The notes under the pieces are model-generated. The model was not told the origin of the DNA. It ran no database searches and was given only the letters and a program-made list of their open reading frames with translations. A DNA stretch of 64,000 nt, from the IMG/VR virus record IMGVR_UViG_3300044737_000031, positions 1-64,000 of that record; one strand, 5' to 3'. Position numbers and translations under genes: made by a program. Below, one piece after another: positions 43,757 through 51,313 of this stretch (position 1 is its first letter; every line of letters begins with the position of its first letter). The DNA is from a virus.

Positions 43757-43993
43757 TCAAGCAACGGTGGGCACGTCCTCTTGGTGTCCCACGATCTTTT
43801 CGCATCCGGGCGTTGGACATTTCACGGCCGCTTCACGCTTGTGGCCCATTTGCAGGATGTTGGATTGCACGCGCGAAACATCGGCGCGCTCTAATCGGAA
43901 TTGAACGCGACACGTTGGGCATTCCAATTGTTTTCCGATCCACCACAATTTCGGATCGGCCGATGGCAGTTCACCGGGCCGGATGATTTCCAT
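43757..43993 (-). CDS. Zinc-ribbon protein, paralog of 48470-48751
   Basis: 78 residues: PSADPKLWWIGKQLECPTCRVQFRLERADVS ... VKCPTPGCEKIV. Same order of motifs as the 93-residue protein at 48.5 kb (GIPVWKGAKFICDVCRGTFQLEENDHV ... CP..), so the two are probably duplicates. Two Cys pairs should bind zinc. Confidence 0.65.
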   Translation of the reverse strand: MEIIRPGELPSADPKLWWIGKQLECPTCRVQFRLERADVSRVQSNILQMGHKREAAVKCPTPGCEKIVGHQEDVPTVA

Positions 43994-44030
43994 GTGCGGA
44001 GATTATGCGCGTTGCCTCTCGCTTGCAAAG

Positions 44031-44056
44031 AAAAAGGCCGCCGGGAATGGCGGCCC
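44031..44056 (-). terminator. Rho-independent terminator
   Basis: Minus stem GGCCGCC / GGCGGCC (7 bp, loop ~6) then TTTTTC, 31 bases after the stop of the 44087-44599 gene. Confidence 0.7.
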
Positions 44057-44086
44057 TTTCCGAGAATGAAAACAAACGAATCAGCG

Positions 44087-44599
44087 TTAGCGCAAAAATC
44101 CCGATAGATGAACGGTGAGCGCTTGGCTCGTGCCCGTCGCACCCGTGGCCACTGTGACGGTGACAACATCGCCCGATGCGAGTACCAGCGCCCCGGCTTT
44201 GGGTGAGAAGCTTTCACATCCGTTGACTACCGGCGTATTGGCCAAAGTGGTTGACGCGAGTAAAGAGTTGGCCGCGGTACCGGTACTGCCAACGGTAATC
44301 GCCGCGCCGGCCGTGATGGCCGTGGCCGCCGTGGTTTCCACTTTGATGCCGGTGCAATAAAATTTGAATGTGCCCGTTGATGGCGTCGGCACCGTGAAAA
44401 CATTGGTGGCGGCCGTCGCCTTGGCGTCAATGCTGGCCTTGCTCGCCGCCACGATGTGAATGCCATTGGCCGAAAGATACCGATCAGGCTTTTGGATCAG
44501 TGATGTGGTGGGGTGAAGCTCAAGTGAGCGTTGGGCGAATGCACACGGCGCGGCCGTGGCGACAATGGCGAGGATCAAACCGGCGATAATTCGTTTCAT
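44087..44599 (-). CDS. Exported beta-rich protein with signal peptide
   Basis: 170 residues from MKRIIAGLILAIVATAAPCAFAQ, a clean Sec signal with AFA cleavage, then a Thr/Ala/Gly-rich beta domain (VFTVPTPSTGTFKFYCTGIKV, ALTVHLSGFL). The mature part resembles phage decoration/tail-fiber end domains, yet it has an export signal. It forms its own unit with terminators on both sides. Confidence 0.6.
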   Translation of the reverse strand: MKRIIAGLILAIVATAAPCAFAQRSLELHPTTSLIQKPDRYLSANGIHIVAASKASIDAKATAATNVFTVPTPSTGTFKFYCTGIKVETTAATAITAGAAITVGSTGTAANSLLASTTLANTPVVNGCESFSPKAGALVLASGDVVTVTVATGATGTSQALTVHLSGFLR

Positions 44600-44639
44600 G
44601 GTTGCGATAAATAAGCCGCGCACGGGATTTCACAAGTAC

Positions 44640-44677
44640 AAAAAAACGGCCGGCGCGTACTTCCCACGGCCGGCCGC
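44640..44677 (-). terminator. Rho-independent terminator
   Basis: Minus stem CGGCCGGC / GCCGGCCG (8 bp) around 14 bases, then seven T; 26 bases after the stop of the 44703-45104 gene. Confidence 0.75.
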
Positions 44678-44702
44678 CTTGTTAATTGTTACGCCGGTTG
44701 GC

Positions 44703-45104
44703 TTACGTGCCCGTTCCGGTTCCACCGTCGCCAGTGATTGCGGGCGTGGTCACTTCACCATCGGTCACACCGAGTGATCCGAGATCGGCCACCAATTCGG
44801 GATGATCTTCCAACTTTTCCTCGCCTTGGAAATCGGCCAAGTGCTGTTGGGCATCCGCAAGTTTGGCGTTGGCGTCCGCAAGCTGTTGGGTTGCATCATC
44901 CGCTTTCGCGGTCGCATCCTTCAACTGGCCTTGCAGTGCCGCCTTTTCCGTCTCGTCCGCGGCCAGCGCGTCATTTGCGCTTTTCAGCGCATCGGCGTTG
45001 GCTTGGCTGGCGCTCTCGGCGGCCGCCTTGAACGCTGTGAGGGCCGCAACAACGGCCGCAAACAACGTCATTCTCAAACTGATTCTCTTGTTTTCATCTG
45101 CCAC
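44703..45104 (-). CDS. Coiled-coil protein, 133 aa
   Basis: GTG start with an exceptionally strong ribosome site (AAAGGTGGTGA). A short hydrophobic stretch (MTLFAAVVAALTAF) is followed by a regular Ala-rich coiled coil (KDATAKADDATQQLADANAKLADAQQ) and a Gly/Thr end. Strong translation and location beside the portal suggest a structural or scaffolding part. Function unknown. Confidence 0.55.
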   Translation of the reverse strand: MADENKRISLRMTLFAAVVAALTAFKAAAESASQANADALKSANDALAADETEKAALQGQLKDATAKADDATQQLADANAKLADAQQHLADFQGEEKLEDHPELVADLGSLGVTDGEVTTPAITGDGGTGTGT

Positions 45105-45177
45105 AATAAATCACCACCTTTCCATTTCGGGTTGAAAAACTTTGATCATCTTGCCGGCCAATGATCGGCCGCGCAAT

Positions 45178-45795
45178 TTAATTCCGCTGTTTCCCTACTG
45201 TTTTCTTGCCGGGCGCGGCCTCACTCAATTTCTCAAAGACTGAAAAGCACCGGATGCGGTTATTAAATCCGCACATCACGCCAACGGCCGCCACAAATTT
45301 GGCGTTGGGCGGTTCACCCGGCAAGATGTAATGGATCATCCCTACCTTGCCGCCGATGGGCAACACGGCCAGTGCGTTTTTGATCAGCACATTGGGCCGC
45401 GGATAAACGAGTGATCCCGGCGCGTAGTGCTCGGCATCATCGGTTGAGTAGGGCGGATCGATCAGGATGCCGGCCCACAACGAGTTGCCGGTTTCGGTTG
45501 ATAGATCAAGCGGGAATGGCTCGCGCGCATCTTGGCAATAATCCGGCTCGCAATTCGGATCAAGGTCAAGCGTTCGATCGTACGGGCCGAATGCACGGCC
45601 GTGCTTGTAATGCCGGGCCATTCCGCCGCACACGTGCAACACGGGATCACTCATCTTGGCACCGATCAGGATGCGGGCGCGCTCTGGAAAGCCGCCAAGG
45701 TATGCACCGTAATACTTGCGTTTGGTGCCGTTGGCGTGGGGTTTCAAGGCCGCGCGCGCCAGAAACCAAACATCAGTGATGGGCCGGTAACTCAT
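45178..45795 (-). CDS. DPPY methyltransferase candidate
   Basis: 205 residues from MSYRPITDVWFLARAALK. LHVCGGMARHYKHG could be the SAM loop, RTLDLDPNCEPDY the second acidic strand and GILIDPPYSTDDAEHY the catalytic DPPY of N6-adenine (or N4-cytosine) methyltransferases. No target-recognition domain is obvious; it could methylate DNA or a small substrate. A 20-codon ORF overlaps its start (ATGA). Confidence 0.65.
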   Translation of the reverse strand: MSYRPITDVWFLARAALKPHANGTKRKYYGAYLGGFPERARILIGAKMSDPVLHVCGGMARHYKHGRAFGPYDRTLDLDPNCEPDYCQDAREPFPLDLSTETGNSLWAGILIDPPYSTDDAEHYAPGSLVYPRPNVLIKNALAVLPIGGKVGMIHYILPGEPPNAKFVAAVGVMCGFNNRIRCFSVFEKLSEAAPGKKTVGKQRN

Positions 45796-45864
45796 AGTGT
45801 TGCCAACCAACTTCGAAAATCGTTGGTGGTTTTGAAATCGTTGATCCTCACCATCGTTGAGGTT

Positions 45865-46023
45865 TCATCCAGACCTAACAAGGCCACCCATTTTAAGACA
45901 CGCGGCAAGGCGGCCGGTTTGGCCGGGCGAAACCATTTTGCCGGTTTTGGGATCGTATGCGCCGCGGAATTCGCGCACCGAGTTGGATAGCTTTTTGATT
46001 TTCTCGTTACGCGTCAGGCTCAT
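45865..46023 (-). CDS. Small protein, 52 aa
   Basis: MSLTRNEKIKKLSNSVREFRGAYD...; basic, no domain. ATGA overlap upstream. Part of a run of five very small coupled genes (45.9-46.9 kb). Confidence 0.5.
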   Translation of the reverse strand: MSLTRNEKIKKLSNSVREFRGAYDPKTGKMVSPGQTGRLAACLKMGGLVRSG

Positions 46024-46202
46024 TCCCCATCCTCTCGCTTGTGCATTCTTTCCAGCCGATCCCAAATATCCATTTTCACCACTTCAAGTACGCCGATCAC
46101 TTGGTACACGGTGATTTCATTGTATCGATTGATCATGTTGTGGATTTCCCGGCGCAGAAATTCGGATGCATCAACGCGCGGATCATCGGGTTGATCGGCC
46201 AT
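46020..46202 (-). CDS. Small helical protein, 60 aa
   Basis: MADQPDDPRVDASEFLRREIHNMINRYN...; helical, charged. TGATG junction with the upstream gene. Function unknown. Confidence 0.5.
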   Translation of the reverse strand: MADQPDDPRVDASEFLRREIHNMINRYNEITVYQVIGVLEVVKMDIWDRLERMHKREDGE

Positions 46203-46399
46203 CACTCAATAAATTCTGCAATGTTGATCCAACCGGCGCTCACCTTTTCGCCGGTGGCGCGTTCCATGGCCTCGCGACAATCCAAGGCATTGTGCACAAA
46301 AAGACGCGGTTGGGTTTCGGTCGGATGGCACCAACAGATTTCTTGTGCCGAGTGCATTTCTTTATCACCAACCGGGATGCAGTGAATCCGGCGCGTCAT
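46202..46399 (-). CDS. Small protein, 65 aa
   Basis: MTRRIHCIPVGDKEMHSAQEICWCHPTETQP...; contains His/Cys (CWCHPTE) possibly metal-binding. ATGA overlap upstream sets the start. Function unknown. Confidence 0.5.
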   Translation of the reverse strand: MTRRIHCIPVGDKEMHSAQEICWCHPTETQPRLFVHNALDCREAMERATGEKVSAGWINIAEFIE

Positions 46400-46563
46400 T
46401 GCGCGAGCTTCCACTTTTTCACGCGCCGCAAAATCGTGATGAATTCCGCCACCGTGTATTCGGCCGATTGCTGGCCATGCGGCACGATGCACCGCACAAG
46501 GTTGAGCTTTGGCCACACGAGCACCACCAACCCGCTTGAGAATTCGAATTGAACAAATCTCAT
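46396..46563 (-). CDS. Small protein, 55 aa
   Basis: MRFVQFEFSSGLVVLVWPKLNLVRCIVPHG...; small beta protein. ATGA overlap upstream sets the start; the longer frame would run into the neighbouring gene. Function unknown. Confidence 0.5.
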   Translation of the reverse strand: MRFVQFEFSSGLVVLVWPKLNLVRCIVPHGQQSAEYTVAEFITILRRVKKWKLAQ

Positions 46564-46877
46564 CCGAGTAAGCCGCCGATGGATCGGCCCGGTTCGATTG
46601 CCTCGCCGGCGTTTTGAAACCGGGCGCATTTCATCACAAGCCGCATTTGCAGATCATCCTTGCGCATATCGATGGCGTAATTCCACGCGAGGATTTCCAT
46701 GATTGCGCCCATGATTCGGCTTTCGTTAGCCGGGCGACTCTCACCCATGAACAGCCGCGCGAAATCCACATACAACGTAAACTCGGCCGGCAACCGGTTG
46801 ACGTTGGCGGCTACGAATTCAGCCGCGGCGGCCGGCTGCAACGTTTCGGTTGGCACGATGGCCAGTTGATCAGGCAT
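46560..46877 (-). CDS. Hypothetical protein, 105 aa
   Basis: MPDQLAIVPTETLQPAAAAEF...LFMGESRPANESRIMGAIMEILAWNYAI; helical. TAATG junction with the TM protein gene upstream. Function unknown. Confidence 0.5.
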   Translation of the reverse strand: MPDQLAIVPTETLQPAAAAEFVAANVNRLPAEFTLYVDFARLFMGESRPANESRIMGAIMEILAWNYAIDMRKDDLQMRLVMKCARFQNAGEAIEPGRSIGGLLG

Positions 46878-47059
46878 TACCACGGCCCTTTCCGTTGGCG
46901 TGGTTGCGGCAATCGCCACATGCGCCGATGCACGCGCGCAACCGCTTGGCCGATCTTGTACAACCACATGAACATGACAAAGGCCGTGTACGCTCCGATG
47001 GCGAGCAATGCGCCAGTAAATACCGCGCTCAGAATGGCCAAGAGCAATTCAACGATCAT
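46877..47059 (-). CDS. Small membrane protein, 60 aa
   Basis: MIVELLLAILSAVFTGALLAIGAYTAFVMFMWLYKIGQ: one long or two short membrane spans, then a basic tail RRMWRLPQPRQRKGPW. ATGA overlap upstream. Function unknown. Confidence 0.5.
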   Translation of the reverse strand: MIVELLLAILSAVFTGALLAIGAYTAFVMFMWLYKIGQAVARVHRRMWRLPQPRQRKGPW

Positions 47060-47568
47060 TCGCCGGCCCTCACCGCTTCCAGAATCGCCACCACTAAATC
47101 GTTTTCCACCGGGCCGTGTGTACGCCATTGATCGATCAGCGCGGCATAAAACGGCTCGCGAAACGCCGGCGTTAGCTCGTACCAACATTCTTCGCACAAG
47201 GCAAAGCATCCATTGGCCGGCGTGAATTGCGTGACATGGCGCGCCTTCCAATTCCATCGATCCCCACACCGGTAACAACCGCCAAAGCGATGCCGGCCAA
47301 TCAGATTCTTAAACCACCGCGGCAACCATGGCCATTTGTTGCGGCCGAATGGATGCAACCCCGGCTGTTGCGGCTGCAACGGATGATTGAACGTCAAGAC
47401 ACTCCAAAAGATCACGCCGGTGAAAAGGATTTGCCACCGCTCTGGCCATGTAAGTGCCCAACAACTGATCACCGTACCATCCGCCTTGCGATGCGCCGGC
47501 AACTGTTGGTATTCCGGCTGGCCTTCCGCGTAGGTGCAATTTTGCTGCTTAAATTTTATCGGTTTCAT
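47056..47568 (-). CDS. Conserved phage protein with added zinc finger
   Basis: 170 residues. The first ~75 (QNCTYAEGQPEYQQLPAHR, VISCWALTWPERWQILFTGVIFWSVLTFNHPLQPQ) are a motif I recall from many unannotated phage proteins. The second half carries GGCYRCGDRW and FALCEECWYEL, a four-Cys zinc site. The fusion of these two parts may be specific to this phage. Function unknown. Confidence 0.65.
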   Translation of the reverse strand: MKPIKFKQQNCTYAEGQPEYQQLPAHRKADGTVISCWALTWPERWQILFTGVIFWSVLTFNHPLQPQQPGLHPFGRNKWPWLPRWFKNLIGRHRFGGCYRCGDRWNWKARHVTQFTPANGCFALCEECWYELTPAFREPFYAALIDQWRTHGPVENDLVVAILEAVRAGE

Positions 47569-47863
47569 CTTTTACAATTACCTTGCATGGCCGGCGCTCA
47601 ACCGTGCACACGAGAATCGTGTAGGCGCGCGCATCATCCAGTGTTGACCGATACCGGCCAATCAATTCCTCGGTTGTTAGTTTTCCCTTGTCCGCATCAA
47701 TCAAAAGCATGTTGCCGTACTCGGCCTTGCTCACCCGGATGCTTTCCACGCATCCACAAAGCGTGCGCGCCAATGGATTCATCTTGCTGCCAATCTCATG
47801 CAACGCCTTTTCCACCGGGCCGCGCTCAAGATCATGGCTGGCCGCGCCGATCTTATTTTCCAT
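47549..47863 (-). CDS. Hypothetical protein, 104 aa
   Basis: Alpha/beta protein (NMLLIDADKGKLTTEELIGRYRSTL, AYTILVCTVERRPCKVIVKDE). Overlaps the downstream gene by 20 bases and the upstream nuclease candidate by 11. Function unknown. Confidence 0.5.
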   Translation of the reverse strand: MENKIGAASHDLERGPVEKALHEIGSKMNPLARTLCGCVESIRVSKAEYGNMLLIDADKGKLTTEELIGRYRSTLDDARAYTILVCTVERRPCKVIVKDETDKI

Positions 47864-48473
47864 ACGAGACTTTCACGCAATCGAAATTGACGCCATGCAG
47901 TTTGAAAAAGCATGCCGATGAATCGCCCGTGGCCGCGGCTTTGATATCGCGGATCGGCACGTTGCGGTATCCATCTTTGTAGCCTTTGCGATTGTAGCCA
48001 GTCGCGCCCGGTGCATGCCTCGCATGCTCGGTTTTGATTTGTTGCAACGGCAATTGATCGGCCAGTGCGTGCACCACGGTGTGATCCACAACCACAATCT
48101 CAACGCCACCCTCGGCAAAGGCTTTGAACAGTTGCGCGCCATCGCGGCACCCGCGCACGTTGTGCACCAAGATGGCGTATCGAACCAACACGCCGGCGTT
48201 GGCCTCTTTCTTCCGCCGCCAATCGTACACCACCACCTTGCCGCCTTTCTTCACGCTCTTGATTTCGTAAAACTCTTTGGTGTGCCGGTTTTCTGCATCA
48301 AAGCAGATTGCGCAATTGCCGTTGATCGGGATCGGCTCAATGCAAAGCGCCTCGCACACAATTTCCTGAGCGGCCGCGCCGTAGGCGTTGCGCGCTTGCG
48401 CGTTGCAATCGATCCGATACCGCGGCGGTACGTCCAGTAACTTCCCTTGGCCGGATGCGCGGGCGATTGTCAT
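47853..48473 (-). CDS. PD-(D/E)XK nuclease candidate
   Basis: 206 residues. AICFDAENRHTKEFYEIKSVKKGGKVVVYDW gives D...ExK spacing (D in the first strand, E-I-K in the next) expected of a PD-(D/E)XK core; ILVHNVRG and IEVVVVDH-type strands follow. No family assigned with confidence; a junction-resolving or restriction-like role is possible. Confidence 0.5.
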   Translation of the reverse strand: MTIARASGQGKLLDVPPRYRIDCNAQARNAYGAAAQEIVCEALCIEPIPINGNCAICFDAENRHTKEFYEIKSVKKGGKVVVYDWRRKKEANAGVLVRYAILVHNVRGCRDGAQLFKAFAEGGVEIVVVDHTVVHALADQLPLQQIKTEHARHAPGATGYNRKGYKDGYRNVPIRDIKAAATGDSSACFFKLHGVNFDCVKVSYGK

Positions 48474-48751
48474 TGCTCCATGCTCTCGGTGCCGGGCACA
48501 CGATCATTTTTCAGCGTCAACACATTGACGTTGCCGCATCGGCTAGGGCCGTCGCCTCTTATTTCAAAGATCGTTGGGCACGGTGGCGTGGCGATTTTCA
48601 GTTGGCCGCCAACCACACGCTCGTTGCTGATTTCTTTGACGTGATCGTTTTCCTCCAACTGAAAGGTGCCGCGGCACACGTCACAAATAAACTTCGCACC
48701 TTTCCATACCGGGATGCCCGTTGGTGGTTTGCCTTCTTTTAAGGTTTTCAT
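48470..48751 (-). CDS. Zinc-ribbon protein, paralog of 43757-43993
   Basis: 93 residues with KFICDVCRGTFQLEENDHV, then CPTIFEIRGDGPSRCG. Shares the motif order of the 43.8-kb protein. First gene behind a TTGACG promoter carrying a family B operator; A/C-rich leader (CAAATTCAAAACTCAAAATG) with no Shine-Dalgarno. Confidence 0.65.
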   Translation of the reverse strand: MKTLKEGKPPTGIPVWKGAKFICDVCRGTFQLEENDHVKEISNERVVGGQLKIATPPCPTIFEIRGDGPSRCGNVNVLTLKNDRVPGTESMEQ

Positions 48752-48768
48752 TTTGAGTTTTGAATTTG

Positions 48769-48804
48769 AGATAAAACTTTATGCGTTGTCTTTGCGGCCG
48801 TCAA
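48769..48804 (-). promoter_or_regulatory. Promoter with family B operator (copy 4)
   Basis: Minus TTGACG (48804-48799), 17 bases, TAAAGT (48781-48776), the -10 lying inside the site GCATAAAGTTTTATCT. Drives the 48.7-kb-leftward gene run (zinc ribbon, nuclease candidate and following). Confidence 0.65.
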
Positions 48805-49570
48805 GCTTGGTTTGGAATTCGCGCAACCGTTCCATCAGATACGGCGGAAGCTCAACCCGGATGCCGGCCCACATCTTCGCATCCTCAATCGATTTGCCAT
48901 TGGCGATTTCCAGCAAAAACGAAACGGCCTTGTTGAGCCGCGCGATTGTCTTGCCGTCAATCTCATCCACGCGCAGTTGCCGGTTGAATTCGCGCAAGCG
49001 CTCGTGCCGCGTGTGATGATCCCGGCGCACGGCCACCGCCAATACCACGGCCAGTTGTTGCACGGCCGGCACACTATCCAATCGGCCCGGCGTGTATCTG
49101 AGCAACCGCGTACCGGTACGATCGTACACGAGCCGGCCCCAACCGCCCGGCCATTCATCATCGCGCACGATCCCATCAGGCACGGCCAGTAAACAAAGGT
49201 TGGTGCGCCATTTGCGGTGCCACTTCAAATCGCGCATGAAATCCGCGCGTGATGTTTTCACTTCAATGGCGGCCGTGATCGGCTGCGGGATCAACCGATA
49301 ATCGGCCATCCATAATTCGTGCGCGCGTTTGTATGCGCCAACGGCAACCTCATCACGACTTCCGTACGCCGGATACCGCGGTGGGCGCTTGATCAGCTTT
49401 AGGTTGATCAACTCGGTTTGGGTGGGTTGGATCACGCCGGCGATATCGGCCACCCAATTGCGCCCAATCGTTACCTCGGTTTCCACCGGCTTGAATCCAT
49501 GGCCATCCATCCACACGGCCGCCAGCCGGGTAATGTTGTGCGTCAACGCGGTTTTGTTTCGATCAATCAC
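48779..49570 (-). CDS. MmcB-like PD-(D/E)XK nuclease candidate
   Basis: 263 residues from a GTG (GTGA overlap with the glycosylase-like stop). NWVADIAGV ... AAIEVKTSRADFMRDLKWH ... CLLAVPDGIV is the D-ExK core and following strand of the MmcB-like branch of PD-(D/E)XK enzymes, implicated in DNA repair in alphaproteobacteria. The C-terminal ~100 residues are helical and unique. Next to a HhH glycosylase-like gene, suggesting a repair pair. Confidence 0.6.
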   Translation of the reverse strand: MIDRNKTALTHNITRLAAVWMDGHGFKPVETEVTIGRNWVADIAGVIQPTQTELINLKLIKRPPRYPAYGSRDEVAVGAYKRAHELWMADYRLIPQPITAAIEVKTSRADFMRDLKWHRKWRTNLCLLAVPDGIVRDDEWPGGWGRLVYDRTGTRLLRYTPGRLDSVPAVQQLAVVLAVAVRRDHHTRHERLREFNRQLRVDEIDGKTIARLNKAVSFLLEIANGKSIEDAKMWAGIRVELPPYLMERLREFQTKLDGRKDNA

Positions 49571-50109
49571 GCGAGGCCAAGATTTGCCGCGCGCCAAATG
49601 ACGGTATCAACCACGCGCACCGCATCGCCGCTCTCTTTCGATAGGCGGGCGCACAACTCGTGCGTGCGTCCAGCGCCGGCGATTCTCTCAAGATGCCGAT
49701 CAGGCTTGGCCACGTCCGCGCCGAAATTCTTGGCAAGATGCCAACACGTGATTGGGCCGATCCACGGCAACCGGCGCAAGAATTCCATTTTATCGGCTGC
49801 CAGTTTGTAATGGTAAAACAGTGTGCGCCGCGATTTCCACACACGATCAATGGCGGCCGCCTTGCCGATGTGCTTAAAGACTTCGCTCGCCGATCCGCCG
49901 CGCTCAACCACGGGCCGCACACGATCCCAAATGCCGCGGGCCACTTGGTTTTTCATTCCGCTGTTGATCACCACCCACGCGTATTCCATCCAGAATTGTT
50001 GCGCGTCCAATTGCTCAATCGGTACGATCGTTTCGGCCCATTCAATATCATGCTTGTAACCCGCGCCAATAATCGCATCGCGCAACAGCCTGTATTTTTC
50101 GAGTGTCAC
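49567..50109 (-). CDS. HhH-GPD-type DNA glycosylase-like protein
   Basis: 180 residues from a GTG (GTGA overlap). MEFLRRLPWIGPITCWHLAKNFGADVAKPDRHLERIA is a helix-hairpin-helix with the catalytic-type Asp (KPDRHL) of endonuclease III-like enzymes. No Fe-S cysteines at the end. May excise modified bases; a phage modified-DNA link is possible (methyltransferase and glycosyltransferase candidates are present). Confidence 0.65.
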   Translation of the reverse strand: MTLEKYRLLRDAIIGAGYKHDIEWAETIVPIEQLDAQQFWMEYAWVVINSGMKNQVARGIWDRVRPVVERGGSASEVFKHIGKAAAIDRVWKSRRTLFYHYKLAADKMEFLRRLPWIGPITCWHLAKNFGADVAKPDRHLERIAGAGRTHELCARLSKESGDAVRVVDTVIWRAANLGLA

Positions 50110-50273
50110 AACCAATGCCAGTAGGCCAACAGTTTCATCACCACACCGGCAATCACGCCACCGATCAGCGCGCCGCGGCCGTAGGTGCGTCGGCATACCG
50201 GGCAAAGCCGGATGCGCTTGGCGCCGTCCATCACATCATCGCAATTGATGCACGCCTTGGTGTAATTATTCAT
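50106..50273 (-). CDS. Zinc-ribbon plus TM miniprotein, 55 aa
   Basis: MNNYTKACINCDDVMDGAKR.. then LCPVCRRTYG: two CxxC pairs, followed by one membrane span (GALIGGVIAGVVMKLLAYW). Ends in a GTGA overlap with the glycosylase-like gene. A membrane-tethered zinc ribbon; function unknown. Confidence 0.6.
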   Translation of the reverse strand: MNNYTKACINCDDVMDGAKRIRLCPVCRRTYGRGALIGGVIAGVVMKLLAYWHWL

Positions 50274-50448
50274 TCAATACGATTACATCTTGCGGGTTGC
50301 TCGCGTTATCTTTCCCATCTTTTCTAAGGTGAGTGATATAGCGTTGACCCAAATGGATTTCGTCAATCACCTTGCAGCATGTGGGGGCGGTTGTGCGCAC
50401 TTGGTGCGAAACCGCATCATCAAGTGGAAAAATTATACTCGTTTTCAT
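50266..50448 (-). CDS. Small protein, 60 aa
   Basis: MKTSIIFPLDDAVSHQVRT..., beta-rich; start set by ATGA overlap with the DnaJ-finger gene. Function unknown. Confidence 0.5.
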   Translation of the reverse strand: MKTSIIFPLDDAVSHQVRTTAPTCCKVIDEIHLGQRYITHLRKDGKDNASNPQDVIVLNE

Positions 50449-50576
50449 TCCTCGCACTTTGGGTGAATGTTCTGGCCCGGATCATCCGTTGCCTCGCCGC
50501 ACACGTCGCATATCTCGCCGCTTCCATCGCAACGAAAACATTTGCCGCCATTGCCGTTGCAATCCGGGCACGTCAT
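50445..50576 (-). CDS. DnaJ-type zinc-finger microprotein, 43 aa
   Basis: MTCPDCNGNGGKCFRCDGSG then EICDVCGEATDDPG...KCEE. CxxCxGxG, CxxCxGSG and CxxCG repeats are the DnaJ/Hsp40 cysteine-rich finger in miniature, without J domain. ATGA overlaps on both sides support it as a gene. May bind zinc and act as a chaperone or assembly accessory (inference). Confidence 0.65.
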   Translation of the reverse strand: MTCPDCNGNGGKCFRCDGSGEICDVCGEATDDPGQNIHPKCEE

Positions 50577-50986
50577 TGGATCGAACGGGCCAAGCGTTTG
50601 GCGTGCACGATAAATTCGGCATCCAAATGCTTATGCGGGTACGGATCGGCATCCATTATTTCAATGCCGTACGGATCACCTAACCGCGTGATGTACGTGC
50701 GGCCCAATTCTTGAATCTCCCACGGGCCGCGGCTCGTTCCTTTTTCCGCTTCCGCCAAATCTTGCAAGACAGTCAAACAATCGTGCACCACCGATCCCGC
50801 CGGCGATTGCTCGGCCTCGCGTTGTAATCGCGCCAAAAGCCTTTCGGGTTGCTGGCCGGCATCCGATTTGTTGCCAATGCATTCATCGCACAACCGCGTG
50901 CGGTGCATGAGTTGTGGGGTTGGGGTTTTGTCCGGCCATTTCTTGCCGCATGCCGGGCACGTATTCCACGTTTCGTTTTCGTTCAT
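50573..50986 (-). CDS. Zinc-ribbon protein, 137 aa
   Basis: NTCPACGKKWPD ... RLCDECIGNK at the N-terminus gives a four-Cys ribbon; the rest is helical (PERLLARLQREAEQSP, CLTVLQDLAEAEK), ending EFIVHAKRLARSIQ. Function unknown. Confidence 0.6.
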   Translation of the reverse strand: MNENETWNTCPACGKKWPDKTPTPQLMHRTRLCDECIGNKSDAGQQPERLLARLQREAEQSPAGSVVHDCLTVLQDLAEAEKGTSRGPWEIQELGRTYITRLGDPYGIEIMDADPYPHKHLDAEFIVHAKRLARSIQ

Positions 50987-50992
50987 AGCTCG

Positions 50993-51313
50993 TTAGTCCG
51001 GCGGGTTATCGAATGCGGGCAAGACAAACAGCAATTTGCCGTGCTTGTCGCCAATCTGATAAAGCATGCCCGGCCGGCTGGCGCTCGGTTTCTTAAACAC
51101 CACCGGATCACCGCTCAAGCTCAATTCTAAATCATCGCTTGGCATTTCGGGCGGTGCCGGCAACTCGGTGGTGCCGATCACGTACAATGGTTGCCGGTTC
51201 GATTCCTCTTTGTGCAAATCGCCGTGGCCCAACACCGTGAAGATCAGCAACCCGGTGGCTATCGCGTTCCAAAATGCAAATATCGTCAACGTTTCGTTTT
51301 TGTACGCGTTCAT
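50993..51313 (-). CDS. Small membrane protein next to kinase-like gene
   Basis: 106 residues from MNAYKNETLTIFAFWNAIATGLLIFTVLGHGD (one TM span), then a Pro-rich linker and beta-rich end. ATGA overlap with the kinase-like gene. Could be its membrane partner or target (inference). Confidence 0.5.
   Translation of the reverse strand: MNAYKNETLTIFAFWNAIATGLLIFTVLGHGDLHKEESNRQPLYVIGTTELPAPPEMPSDDLELSLSGDPVVFKKPSASRPGMLYQIGDKHGKLLFVLPAFDNPPD

Noticed and set aside
43891-44217. Minus-strand frame of 108 codons near the zinc-ribbon gene
   Set aside because: Overlaps the zinc-ribbon gene, a terminator and the end of the signal-peptide gene; no motif.
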